Positions 1-8,134 are shown, counted from the stretch's first letter. The stretch: 64,000 bases of DNA from CAYJFG01 sp964369405 (GCA_964369405.1 CAYJGB010000006.1:1-64000); one strand, 5' to 3'. The notes: a model not told the origin generated them from the letters alone. Made by a program: numbers and translations.

Positions 1-56
1 AAAACGCAGTTTAATAGATTGGCTACTTGAATGATAAGTTTAAACTAATTTATATC

Positions 57-93
57 ACCCTCAAAAAGTGTGCTTTGTATACTTTTTGAGGGT
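57..93. terminator. Bidirectional hairpin terminator
   Basis: A 13-bp perfect inverted repeat (57-69 with 81-93) is followed by a T-rich stretch on the plus strand and preceded by A/T-rich sequence for the minus strand. It insulates the downstream cargo operon from whatever lies upstream of the window. Nothing coding is visible in bases 1-192. Confidence 0.7.
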
Positions 94-140
94 ATTTTGC
101 TTTTAACATCTATTTATAGTTTTATATATATACTTACTTC

Positions 141-169
141 TTGACTTTATATCGCTATAGAGATATAAT
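141..169 (+). promoter_or_regulatory. Sigma-A promoter with spacer palindrome for the DUF3990/HTH pair
   Basis: A TTGACT -35 (141-146) and TATAAT -10 (164-169) are separated by exactly 17 nt. Inside this promoter, TATATC (148-153) and GATATA (162-167) form an inverted repeat. That is a plausible operator for the HTH protein encoded second in the operon, by analogy with autoregulated toxin-antitoxin promoters; this regulation is inferred. Confidence 0.65.
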
Positions 170-192
170 TTTATTAAAGTGAGGTGTAACTT

Positions 193-852
193 ATGAAAAA
201 AATATTATATCATGGTTCGGAAACGATTATTAAAACCCCTATATTTGGTAAAGGTGGGATTAATAATGATTATGGCAAAGGTTTTTATTGCACAGAAGAA
301 ATAGACCTTGCCAAAGAATGGGCATGTGCAAAGAACACTGATGGGTATGCAAACATTTACGAGATTGATTTATCAGAATTAAATGTACTATACCTAAATG
401 ATGATAAATACACTATTTTACATTGGCTGGCTATTCTTGCAAAACATAGAACTTATTGGCAAAGAGGTAGTATTTCAGAAACAGCAAAAAATTATATTGA
501 AGAACATTATTATATAGATGTTTCCACTTATGATTGTATTGTCGGGTATCGTGCTGATGATTCATATTTTACATTTGCACAGGATTTTGTATCTGGAGCA
601 ATATCTCTTAGTAAGTTATCAGAAGCGATGTATTTGGGTAAACTTGGCGAACAAATAGTAATAAAGAGTGAGAAGGCTTTTAGCAAGCTAGAATATTTAG
701 GGTGTGAATTTGCACAAAAAGAAGAGTTTTTTGCAAAAAAATCTTCTCGTGATAAAACTGCTCGGAAAGAATATAGAAAAAGTAAAAACACAGCACCAAA
801 CCCTAATGATACATTTATCATTGATATTATGAGAAATGGTGGTGACTTGTAA
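193..852 (+). CDS. DUF3990 protein, ADP-ribosyltransferase-like fold
   Basis: The 219-residue product matches the DUF3990 family as I recall it: an N-terminal LYHGS block (His7), a YGKGFYC block (27-33), and a GEQ block near 152-154. These blocks are spaced like the H-Y-E/Q signature of the ADP-ribosyltransferase superfamily. There is no signal peptide or membrane segment, so it should act in the cytosol. The start has a GAGGTG ribosome site 6 nt upstream. The stop overlaps the start of the next gene by one base, so the two are translationally coupled. Together with the HTH partner this looks like toxin-antitoxin or defence cargo of the mobile element; the target is unknown. The fold is inferred from motifs only. 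Confidence 0.65.
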   Translation: MKKILYHGSETIIKTPIFGKGGINNDYGKGFYCTEEIDLAKEWACAKNTDGYANIYEIDLSELNVLYLNDDKYTILHWLAILAKHRTYWQRGSISETAKNYIEEHYYIDVSTYDCIVGYRADDSYFTFAQDFVSGAISLSKLSEAMYLGKLGEQIVIKSEKAFSKLEYLGCEFAQKEEFFAKKSSRDKTARKEYRKSKNTAPNPNDTFIIDIMRNGGDL

Positions 853-1481
853 TGCGTTCATATAATGAAGATTATCTTTATAACGCACAAAATAATATAG
901 GTAATATGCTTGACTTTGCAGTAAATACTTGTGAACTCGAATTAAAAATATTTTGGAATATGTTTTTAGTATCTAAAATAGATGAGCAAATAGAAAAAGG
1001 TAACACAAAGTATTTAGCTGGTGTTTCAGGCTGTGAACTTACAAAACTTGTTTGTAAAAAATCTGGCATAACAATAACTACAGAAGATGAAATGTATATT
1101 GATAAGTCTGGAGAATACTGGACAGGTTGGGCAATTGCTTATTATCAGTGGTATAGTAATAAAAAGTTTTCAAAAATAACAAAAGCCGTCCCTATTGATG
1201 AAATTCTATCAATGTATAAAACTATGCACGAGGCTGATGTAAGTACTTTTATTGCTGTTATGGATGCTAAATTAAAGGCTTATTATATTGATACTAACCT
1301 TAAAAGAATGAGAACTATATACGGCTACTCTCAAAGTGAGCTTGCACAAGAAAGCGACGTAAGTTTAAGGCAAATTCAGCTTTTCGAGCAAAGACAAAGA
1401 GATATAAACAAGGCACAAGTTATAACTATTGCAAAACTTGCTAAGACTTTAACGTGCGAGATAGAGGACTTAATGGAATAA
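852..1481 (+). CDS. HTH partner of the DUF3990 protein (putative antitoxin/regulator)
   Basis: The 209-residue product has a C-terminal XRE-type helix-turn-helix (about 150-205, with the helix pair in the YSQSELAQESDVSLRQIQLFE stretch). Its N-terminal domain of about 150 residues contains a WTGWAIAYYQWYS block that I associate with proteins adjacent to DUF3990 genes. The gene starts in a TAATG overlap with the DUF3990 stop codon, so the pair is stoichiometrically coupled. The HTH probably binds the palindromic promoter at 141-169. The N-terminal region may bind or inhibit the DUF3990 protein. This role is inferred from gene arrangement. Confidence 0.6.
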   Translation: MRSYNEDYLYNAQNNIGNMLDFAVNTCELELKIFWNMFLVSKIDEQIEKGNTKYLAGVSGCELTKLVCKKSGITITTEDEMYIDKSGEYWTGWAIAYYQWYSNKKFSKITKAVPIDEILSMYKTMHEADVSTFIAVMDAKLKAYYIDTNLKRMRTIYGYSQSELAQESDVSLRQIQLFEQRQRDINKAQVITIAKLAKTLTCEIEDLME

Positions 1482-1743
1482 AGATTATATTAAATGCAGA
1501 ATAATAAATTTAGTTACTTACTTAAATATTATAATTTAAATATCTTGGCCCTACACAAGTAATATAGCATATGACCTTTTTATTAATCGCATCTATCCGT
1601 CTAAATTTTTATTTCGACTATCCTAAGACAAATATAAGTCCAAATGCTATATAAAAATTATCAACATCAATTAATTATCACAATCCACTAGCTTTCCCCA
1701 ACCACTTGTGGTACTATGTTGTACTTGAGAAGGAGGTGCAACA

Positions 1744-2064
1744 ATGCCACAAACACTAGACAATCTATATAACATCTATTACAAGAAACCAAACTTATTA
1801 ACCCTTAATAAATCTATCGAAGAAAATCATAAAATCTTAATTAAAAATTTATCCAAAGAGGATAGAAAAGTTGTTTTAAAAGTTATTGATGCTCTGAGTA
1901 TGATTTGTAATTATCAAACTCAAGATAGCTTTACACAAGGCATTAAATTAGGTGTTGAACTTACAACGAAATTGCAAAATTATAACGACCACAGTTTTGA
2001 AAGTGATGAACTCAAAAACTGTGGTCTATCTTTTATGCCGACATATGGTGAAAAGGAAAGTTAG
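1744..2064 (+). CDS. DUF6809-like small protein of the mobile element
   Basis: A 106-residue soluble protein with a strong AAGGAGGTG ribosome site just upstream. The core EDRKVVLKVIDALS followed by DSFTQGIKLGVEL resembles the DUF6809 family common in clostridial integrative elements, where it usually precedes regulatory or replication genes. Function is unknown. The preceding gap (1482-1743) contains an unremarkable AT-rich stretch plus a small CCAC-TTGTGG palindrome near 1698-1709 in the promoter region. Confidence 0.5.
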   Translation: MPQTLDNLYNIYYKKPNLLTLNKSIEENHKILIKNLSKEDRKVVLKVIDALSMICNYQTQDSFTQGIKLGVELTTKLQNYNDHSFESDELKNCGLSFMPTYGEKES

Positions 2065-2330
2065 GTTTTACAAAACCAACTCTTGTCAAAAAAATATGAA
2101 AGTTATATTCTGTGATATTATAAATTTTATCACTAAGCTAATTTAACCTCTAATATTAAATTATATATCATTGTTTTGCTAAATTCAATGAAAAAATGCT
2201 ATGTAAATTGTATCAGTCCTATAAAATGTACAATTGGTTTAATCTCCAAAAAATATACTTAGAAAGCCTTTAAATTCAGAAAATAATGTTATATAATAAC
2301 CTCACAAGGCAAACGCTTTGAATAAAATAA

Positions 2331-2470
2331 GCCCTTGGGGTTACACTTGTGACCTCGTCGTTCGTGGTTGCCCCTAATTCAACTTTTGTCTCTTAGAGGA
2401 GATTGCCACGACGTCATCGGAATAATGGTGCCGGTTAAGGCTTGCCGTTAGTAACTTTCCTTAGGTGGAA
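2331..2470 (+). ncRNA. Structured GC-rich leader upstream of the sigma-like regulator
   Basis: Within the 413-nt gap 2065-2478 this stretch is much richer in G+C than its surroundings and contains nested complementary segments. GGTTAC (2339-2344) pairs with GTGACC (2349-2354). TCGTGG (2362-2367) pairs with CCACGA (2406-2411). A TAAGG/CCTTA pair flanks the last 25 nt before the ribosome site. I do not recognise a known riboswitch class. It could be a translational or attenuation control element for the regulator that starts at 2479. Confidence 0.4.
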
Positions 2471-2478
2471 AGGTAAAA

Positions 2479-2871
2479 ATGGAAAAGACCATAAAATATG
2501 GAAATTCAATAATTTATGTAAATGATGAGGTAGCACAATTTCTTGAAAAAGACCGAAAATTGATACAAGCACAATGCAGAAGCGACAGTCGCCATCTAAG
2601 TAAAAGTAGTTTTGAACAGGTGGAAACAACTGCTAAAAGACGCATTATTGCAGACCCAATTTTCAACATTGTTTCAAGAAACCTCACGCTTGAAAAACTG
2701 CATAAAGCTATAGATACTTTATCTGCAGATGAAAAGGATTTAATTTGTCTATACTATTATAAACATTTAACTATGGAACAAATTGGAACTTTGTTTGGAG
2801 TAAGTAAAATGGCAATATCAAAGCGACATAAAAAATTAATTTCCAAACTACGAAACCTTATGGAAGCATAG
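2479..2871 (+). CDS. Sigma-70 region 4-like regulator of the mobile element
   Basis: The 130-residue protein carries a region-4 type helix-turn-helix in its C-terminal half (about residues 72-128: LSADEKDLICLYYYKH followed by TMEQIGTLFGVSKMAISKR). The N-terminal half is charged and has no region 2, so it resembles the Tn916 Orf7 type of sigma-like regulator rather than a full sigma factor. It is located between the DUF6809-like gene and the RepA-like ATPase and probably controls element replication or transfer genes. The upstream leader is structured (see 2331-2470), which suggests post-transcriptional control. Confidence 0.7.
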   Translation: MEKTIKYGNSIIYVNDEVAQFLEKDRKLIQAQCRSDSRHLSKSSFEQVETTAKRRIIADPIFNIVSRNLTLEKLHKAIDTLSADEKDLICLYYYKHLTMEQIGTLFGVSKMAISKRHKKLISKLRNLMEA

Positions 2872-2941
2872 GGTTTCGTTTTTTTATAAAAATTTTTAAT
2901 TTTTGGTTTACAAACCTTATATTAGTGTCCTATATAGTATA

Positions 2942-3015
2942 GAGATAAATTTACAACATAGATTACATCGTTTGGCTGATGCCTTTTTTAATCTTGATGT
3001 TTGTAAATTTACCTC
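2942..3015. repeat. 15-bp inverted repeat around the leader of the ATPase gene
   Basis: Positions 2942-2956 and 3001-3015 are inverted repeats matching at 14 of 15 bases, separated by 44 nt, just upstream of the ribosome site at 3035. The arrangement would fold into a large hairpin in RNA, or could be a pair of protein-binding sites or part of a replication origin. A poly-T run lies within the loop. Confidence 0.5.
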
Positions 3016-3048
3016 TACACTATTATTTTATTATGGAGGTTAAATTAT

Positions 3049-4083
3049 ATGGAAAACAAGCTACAAACAATGGACGCACAAACTTTAATGAACACACCAT
3101 TACCTGCTTTAAGGTTTTTTATTGATACTTTATTACCACAAGGGTTACATGTGTTAGCAGGCTCACCTAAAATAGGCAAGTCGTGGTTATCGTTATGGTT
3201 AGCACTACAAGTTTCAAAAGGAGAAAAGATATGGGGGTTTAGCACATTAAAATCATCAGTATTATATCTATGTCTAGAAGATAGTTTTGCTAGAATACAA
3301 AACAGATTATTTAATATAACTGATGATGCACCATCAACATTACACTTTGCGATAACTAGTGGTAAAATTGGTAATGACTTAGAATGTCAGATAGAAACGT
3401 TTATTAAAGAGAATGAAAACACAGGTATCATAATTATAGATACCTTACAAAAGGTAAGAGATAATACAAACAACGCATCAAATTCTTACAGTAAAGATTA
3501 CGAAGATATTGATGTCCTAAAAAAACTAGCTGACAAATATTGTGTAGCAATACTTCTAGTGCATCACTTAAGAAAAACAAATGATACTGACCCTATCAAT
3601 ATGATAAGTGGTTCAACAGGAATTAGTGGAAGTGCAGATACCAACTTTGTTTTACAGAAAGAACAAAGAAATGACACAACTGCTAAGTTAATATGTGTAG
3701 GTAGAGATACACCTCAAAGAGAAATATATATTAATTTTAATACAGATACATATCTTTGGGAGCCGTTAACAGAAATTGAGGTGAATAAAATTACAACTCC
3801 AAGCGAGATAGTTGAACTATGCAATTATGTTAAAAAAAATAGTACGTTTAATGGTACAGCTACAGAACTTAGCGAAAATTTAGCAACATATACAAGTCAA
3901 GAGTATTCTCCGTCATCACTCAAGAAAAAAATAATAAAGTATATATCCGAGTTGAGCAAAAATGGAATAACGTATACAGATAAAAGAACATTTAAGAGAA
4001 GAGAGTTTAATCTTGAATATGACGCTATGACAGATATGACGCTTAAAAGAGATACTTCTTTCTGTGATATTAATGTGTCATAA
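3049..4083 (+). CDS. RepA-like AAA ATPase / replicative helicase
   Basis: The 344-residue protein has a Walker A motif GSPKIGKS (38-45) and a Walker B strand ending in Asp131 (GIIIIDT). A LVHHLRK segment and a STGISGSADTNF segment follow, all as in RepA/AAA_25-type hexameric helicases encoded by plasmids and integrative elements. The C-terminal 100 residues look like a winged-helix or primase-recruiting domain. A GGAGG site lies 9 nt upstream. It probably supports autonomous replication of the excised circular form; that role is inferred from family and context. Confidence 0.75.
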   Translation: MENKLQTMDAQTLMNTPLPALRFFIDTLLPQGLHVLAGSPKIGKSWLSLWLALQVSKGEKIWGFSTLKSSVLYLCLEDSFARIQNRLFNITDDAPSTLHFAITSGKIGNDLECQIETFIKENENTGIIIIDTLQKVRDNTNNASNSYSKDYEDIDVLKKLADKYCVAILLVHHLRKTNDTDPINMISGSTGISGSADTNFVLQKEQRNDTTAKLICVGRDTPQREIYINFNTDTYLWEPLTEIEVNKITTPSEIVELCNYVKKNSTFNGTATELSENLATYTSQEYSPSSLKKKIIKYISELSKNGITYTDKRTFKRREFNLEYDAMTDMTLKRDTSFCDINVS

Positions 4084-4385
4084 GCGTCTTACGTGTCTAG
4101 ATAGTTTAAGAAAAGCAAATTTACAGAGTTGTTATGCAAACAACGCCTAATTTTGGGGTTTTGTCTTACAAGTGGTATACTTACTCGAAAAAAATTAAAA
4201 GCCCACAAAAAGGCAACAAACAGAATACTAAAGAAGATGTAACCCATACAAAAGTTACAAACTGTGCTTTAGCTCTTTCACCCCTTCAGGGGTGGCAAGC
4301 ATAGCATTTGCATATACGCAAATGTCATTATCTTGGGCAGTAGCCCATACCCACTATTGATAAATTAAGAGAAAGGAATTTATAT
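4084..4385 (+). other. Candidate origin of transfer (oriT)
   Basis: This 302-nt gap directly before mobC contains three closely packed inverted repeats. CACCCC/GGGGTG spans 4279-4294, CATTTGC/GCAAATG spans 4305-4324, and TGGGC/GCCCA spans 4334-4347. Multiple short inverted repeats immediately upstream of a MobC-relaxase pair are the usual position and appearance of an oriT. I cannot place the nic site, and no published nic consensus that I remember matches. Confidence 0.45.
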
Positions 4386-4691
4386 ATGAAGAAAAACAAA
4401 AATTATGCTTTTAGGATAAGCGAAAAAGATTTAAACAGAATAAAGCAAAAAGCTAAATTAAGCAAAATGACAACAACAGATTATATTACATATTCAGCTT
4501 TAAATAAGAAGATAATTATAATTGATGACTTGAAAAATATAATCACACAACTGAAATATATCGGAAACAACTTAAATCAAATAACGACTCTTGCCAATAT
4601 GGAAAAACTTTATGTTGTTGATTTAAGAGAGATAAACCAGTCGTTATTATTAATTCATAACGATTTAAAAAGGTTGAGTGAATTAAATTAA
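4386..4691 (+). CDS. mobC: MobC-type relaxosome accessory protein
   Basis: The 101-residue protein begins with a basic ribbon-helix-helix-like segment (YAFRISEKDLNRIKQKAK) followed by a helical region containing the QLKYIGNNLNQI motif typical of MobC/relaxosome proteins of Gram-positive mobilizable elements. Its stop overlaps the relaxase start in a TAATG. It should bind oriT and assist nicking by the relaxase. Confidence 0.75.
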   Translation: MKKNKNYAFRISEKDLNRIKQKAKLSKMTTTDYITYSALNKKIIIIDDLKNIITQLKYIGNNLNQITTLANMEKLYVVDLREINQSLLLIHNDLKRLSELN

Positions 4692-6004
4692 TGGGGATAT
4701 TTAAAGCTGTAAGAAATAAAAATCAAACTGTAAGCGATATGAAATTTACAATTAAATACATTACTAACCCAGAAAAAACAACTGTAAATTATAATATAAG
4801 TTTAAATAGTGGTGTGAATTGTAATGCCAATACTGCGTTTGAAGAAATGATGATTACTAAAAATCAATTTAGAAAAGCAGATAAAAGAATGTTTTATCAA
4901 TTTGTGCAGTCTTACTCAAACGACACTAAGTTAACACCATTAGAAATTCATAACATAGGAGTTGAGTTTGCAAAAATACAATTTTCAGATTACGAAGTTT
5001 TAGTAAGCACTCATGCTAATACAGACAATGTACATAATCATATTTTAGTAAACTCAGTAAGTTTTAAAGATGGAAAAAAGCTACATCAAAACCATTCAGA
5101 TTTAGTTATGCACAGAAAAATAAATGATGAACTCTCTTTAAAATATGGAGAGCATTTTTTAAAGCCATATGAAAAAGGAGCGAAACATAAAAGTGTATCA
5201 ACTAAAGAATATAGAAGTGCAATAAAAGGAGAGAGTTATAAATTTGAATTGATGAATACTATAGATGAATGTATGAACCATAGTAAGAGCAAAGATGACT
5301 TTATACAACTGATGAATTATCAAGGGTACGAAGTTTTGTGGACAGACAGCAGAAAATACATAACGTACACAACACCAACTGGCAAAAAATCTCGATGCAA
5401 TAAACTACACGAGAGTAAATATTTAAAGGAGAATATGGAAAATGAATTTAGAATACGAGAACAAATTATCGATAGAGGACTTAAAAAAGAAGAACAAAAA
5501 GACAATAATATTAAATCAGGAACCTATAGAAGTCAAAGGTATGCAAGAAATTTTACAAGAAGTAGAGTTCCATTTTATAGCACTAAAAGAGTTGTACCAA
5601 CTGCACGAGGAGATTATGAACAAAATGTCGACAGCGTACAAACAAGAAAAATCACAGCAGATAGTAAGCGATATTTTGACACAACTTCAAACGATGAACA
5701 GCATACTTCTACAGGATGGGAAGAATACAGACAATGTTTTTATGAAAATCCAAAAGCAAATTCGACGTATAAACAGAGCAATAACAATACTATCAGTAGT
5801 AATAATAGTTTTAGTTCTATTAGTAACAGCATACTTAATATGGGGAAATCCTTAACTTTTCTTACAAGCTCAAACAATATGAATACTAATAGTTTAAGTC
5901 CTCGAGTAGAAAGCAAACTATATTATAAAATTAAAGAAAAGAAAATAGCTCAAGGTCATAACGAGAAAGATAACAGCGAACACGACTTTGACCTTACAAT
6001 GTAA
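4691..6004 (+). CDS. MobP-type relaxase (Relaxase/mobilisation nuclease)
   Basis: The 437-residue protein has the IKYITNPEKT block near residue 21 and the metal-binding three-histidine motif HxxxDxxHxH (His108, Asp112, His115, His117) of the PF03432 relaxase family. The first 230 residues are well structured. The rest is Ser/Asn/Thr-rich and low in complexity, which fits its dual-coding role: from residue about 251 to 388 it is overlapped by another gene in a different frame. It would nick oriT and lead the transferred strand to a helper secretion system, since none is encoded here. Confidence 0.85.
   Translation: MGIFKAVRNKNQTVSDMKFTIKYITNPEKTTVNYNISLNSGVNCNANTAFEEMMITKNQFRKADKRMFYQFVQSYSNDTKLTPLEIHNIGVEFAKIQFSDYEVLVSTHANTDNVHNHILVNSVSFKDGKKLHQNHSDLVMHRKINDELSLKYGEHFLKPYEKGAKHKSVSTKEYRSAIKGESYKFELMNTIDECMNHSKSKDDFIQLMNYQGYEVLWTDSRKYITYTTPTGKKSRCNKLHESKYLKENMENEFRIREQIIDRGLKKEEQKDNNIKSGTYRSQRYARNFTRSRVPFYSTKRVVPTARGDYEQNVDSVQTRKITADSKRYFDTTSNDEQHTSTGWEEYRQCFYENPKANSTYKQSNNNTISSNNSFSSISNSILNMGKSLTFLTSSNNMNTNSLSPRVESKLYYKIKEKKIAQGHNEKDNSEHDFDLTM
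5442..5855 (+). CDS. MobB-like membrane protein nested inside the relaxase gene
   Basis: This 137-residue frame lies completely within the relaxase gene but in another frame. It has its own AGGAG site (5427-5431) 10 nt before the ATG. The product is not random: a helical coiled-coil-like region (about 30-110) is followed by one clear C-terminal transmembrane helix (about 113-132, rich in I/L/V). That is the layout of MobB of ColE1, RSF1010 and pC221-type plasmids, which is also encoded out of frame within mobA. The relaxase sequence in the overlap is low complexity, as expected if the nested frame is under selection. Assignment to MobB is by position and topology, not by sequence match. Confidence 0.65.
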   Translation: MNLEYENKLSIEDLKKKNKKTIILNQEPIEVKGMQEILQEVEFHFIALKELYQLHEEIMNKMSTAYKQEKSQQIVSDILTQLQTMNSILLQDGKNTDNVFMKIQKQIRRINRAITILSVVIIVLVLLVTAYLIWGNP

Positions 6005-6077
6005 AAAATTTTAACAGGTATAAGCTTGTCTATGTAAGCATATTATATAACAAGCTTATCATTGGAGGTGAGAACTA

Positions 6078-6239
6078 CTGACTCAAAAACAACTTAATAT
6101 AACTTTTCATAATCCAAACACAACAACAGATGTTTTATTAAACACTTTAATAAACATATCGGCACAAGTAGCATACAAAAAAATAGAAGAAAGCATAATA
6201 CATAATCATCAAAAAGAAAGTCAGGCAGAAACACAGTAA
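6078..6239 (+). CDS. Small protein with probable CTG start, upstream of the recombinase
   Basis: An open frame of 54 codons including the stop begins immediately after an in-frame TGA (6069-6071). The only well-placed initiation codon is CTG at 6078, 9 nt after a strong GGAGG (6064-6068). The 53-residue product is soluble, begins TQKQLNITFHNPN and has a helical middle. Spacing and ribosome site support translation. The unusual start codon is the main doubt. It lies between the relaxase and recombinase genes and is followed by a hairpin near 6247-6282. Confidence 0.5.
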   Translation: MTQKQLNITFHNPNTTTDVLLNTLINISAQVAYKKIEESIIHNHQKESQAETQ

Positions 6240-6395
6240 ATTATTAAACACACAGTATATCGAAATTAAGATATGCTGTGTGTTTGAATTTAATATAAAA
6301 TAATGTTTGTTACATATTGTGATAGATATTATATTTTTTATGAGTATAATTAAAAATATATCAAGAAGTTTAAAAAACCTAAAAGGAGGATTTTT

Positions 6396-7931
6396 ATGAA
6401 TATAGTAGCATATTGCAGAGTATCTACTGATAAAGAAGACCAACTAAACAGCTTAGAAGTACAAAAGCAATTTTTTGAAGAGTACGCACAACGAAACAGG
6501 TATAACCTAGTAAAGATATACGCAGATGAGGGAATATCTGGAACAAAGATTAAAAACAGAGAGGAGTTTAAAAAGTTATTAAAAGATGCAAAAAGTAATA
6601 TATTTGAAATGGTAGTGGTAAAAGACATAAGCCGATTTGCAAGAAACACAGTAGATTTATTATGCAGCACCAGAGAACTTAAAAGCTTAGGGATAGAAAC
6701 AACATTTTTGACATCAAATATGACAGTCATAGGACAAAGTGAATTTGTATTAACAATATTTGCAGCACTAGCACAAGAAGAGAGTGCGAACACATCAAAA
6801 AGAGTTAAGTTTGGAAAAAAAGTAAATGCACAAAAAGGAAAAGTACCAAATATAGTGTATGGATATGACAAAATAAAAGGAGATTACTTTAACTTAACAA
6901 TAAATAAAGAAGAAGAAAACGTAATAAAGAGAATATACAATTTATATTTGACACAAGGGTATGGAGCTAATAAAATATCTCAAATACTAAATGCTGACGG
7001 AATACGAACGAAGAGAAATTGTAAGTGGTCGCAAAATGCAATAAGTAGGATATTAACAAACGAGCTATACACTGGAACAATAATAAATGGAAAAGAAGAA
7101 GTAAAAGACTTTCTAACAAGTAAGCGAGAGAAAAAAGATGAAAACGACTGGTATGTGGTTCATAAGGAAGAACTAAGAATAATAGATGATGAAACATTTA
7201 AAAACGCACAAAATTTATTAAGAGAAAGAAATATAGCGTTTAATATAAAGCACGAACGACAAAGTAATAAGCATCTATTTTCAACATTAATACGATGCAC
7301 AGATTGTGGTTATAGCTTTAGAAGAACACAAAGAGTATACAAGAACACATATACAAGTTGGGTATGCAGTGGAAGAAATGCAAACGGTGTAGACTACTGT
7401 AGCAATATGAGTAAGATAGATGAAGAAGAATTAAAGAATGAGATAAAAACATATTTTCTAAATATATTGAACCAAAAGGAACAAGTTATAAAAACTATAG
7501 TTAAGGAATTTGACAAAGTATATAACAATAGTGATGATAATAAAACGACAGCAAAGACTATAAATAATAAAATAACTAAATCGCACAACAACCGAAAAAA
7601 GTATATGGAGATGTACGAAGACGAGTTAATAACTAGAGAAGAGCTCAGAGAAAAAATGAGTTTAATAAACAAAGATATAGAAAATTTAGAAAGAGAATTA
7701 AAATTAGTAGAAAGTAATTTAAGCAAATCAGAACAATTAGAAAATGTAATAGAAGACACCTTTAAAAATATAGATAGCATATTAGATATGGATAAGATGA
7801 CAAACGCACAGTTAAAAAAGATAATAGAGAAAATAACAGTTAACGAGCAAGGCAAGGTAGATGTGTACCTAAAACTACTATCAGATATAGGGCTAGAGCA
7901 AACAGTTCTGATAAGCAATAACCAAACATAA
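6396..7931 (+). CDS. Large serine recombinase (integrase) of the element
   Basis: The 511-residue protein has the serine recombinase catalytic N-terminus (YCRVST, Ser10) and the resolvase fold to about residue 150. A Recombinase domain (about 160-270, with KRNCKWSQNAISRILTN) and a zinc ribbon with CTDCG and WVCSGR blocks (about 303-335) follow. A coiled-coil segment rich in E/K/N (about 390-470) comes next. This is the TndX/TnpX/phiC31-type architecture used for site-specific excision and integration without a host recombinase. AAAGGAGGA precedes the ATG. As the last full gene it should lie near one attachment end, but I could not identify the core att sequence. Confidence 0.9.
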   Translation: MNIVAYCRVSTDKEDQLNSLEVQKQFFEEYAQRNRYNLVKIYADEGISGTKIKNREEFKKLLKDAKSNIFEMVVVKDISRFARNTVDLLCSTRELKSLGIETTFLTSNMTVIGQSEFVLTIFAALAQEESANTSKRVKFGKKVNAQKGKVPNIVYGYDKIKGDYFNLTINKEEENVIKRIYNLYLTQGYGANKISQILNADGIRTKRNCKWSQNAISRILTNELYTGTIINGKEEVKDFLTSKREKKDENDWYVVHKEELRIIDDETFKNAQNLLRERNIAFNIKHERQSNKHLFSTLIRCTDCGYSFRRTQRVYKNTYTSWVCSGRNANGVDYCSNMSKIDEEELKNEIKTYFLNILNQKEQVIKTIVKEFDKVYNNSDDNKTTAKTINNKITKSHNNRKKYMEMYEDELITREELREKMSLINKDIENLERELKLVESNLSKSEQLENVIEDTFKNIDSILDMDKMTNAQLKKIIEKITVNEQGKVDVYLKLLSDIGLEQTVLISNNQT

Positions 7932-8064
7932 AGACGTAAGCGAAAGATTAAAAAAAATAAATCCGACATTGTATATAGAAGTTAAAAGAGTATTAGATGT
8001 AAATAAATCACAACGACATATAAGAGGAGGTATTGCAACTAGAAGAAAATACAAAGGTATATAG
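7915..8064 (+). CDS. Short tail frame overlapping the recombinase 3' end
   Basis: An open frame in the +1 phase relative to the recombinase overlaps its last 17 bases and continues to 8064. It has a non-random basic sequence (VSERLKKINPTLY, then NKSQRHIRGGIATRRKY). No ATG and no ribosome site is evident; TTG at 7969 is the only standard start. It may be a small conserved element protein, a +1 frameshift extension of the recombinase, or the 3' remnant of a gene at the insertion site. The remaining bases to 8130 hold nothing I recognise. Confidence 0.35.
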   Translation, partial: AITKHKDVSERLKKINPTLYIEVKRVLDVNKSQRHIRGGIATRRKYKGI

Positions 8065-8134
8065 TAAAAATAAACAGCTTGTAAAATATAACTTAAAATT
8101 AAAATTTACTGAATGTAATATATAATAAAACAAA

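Noticed and set aside
5320..5505. Minus-strand 61-codon frame inside the relaxase gene
   Set aside because: No ribosome site, and it overlaps two better-supported plus-strand genes.
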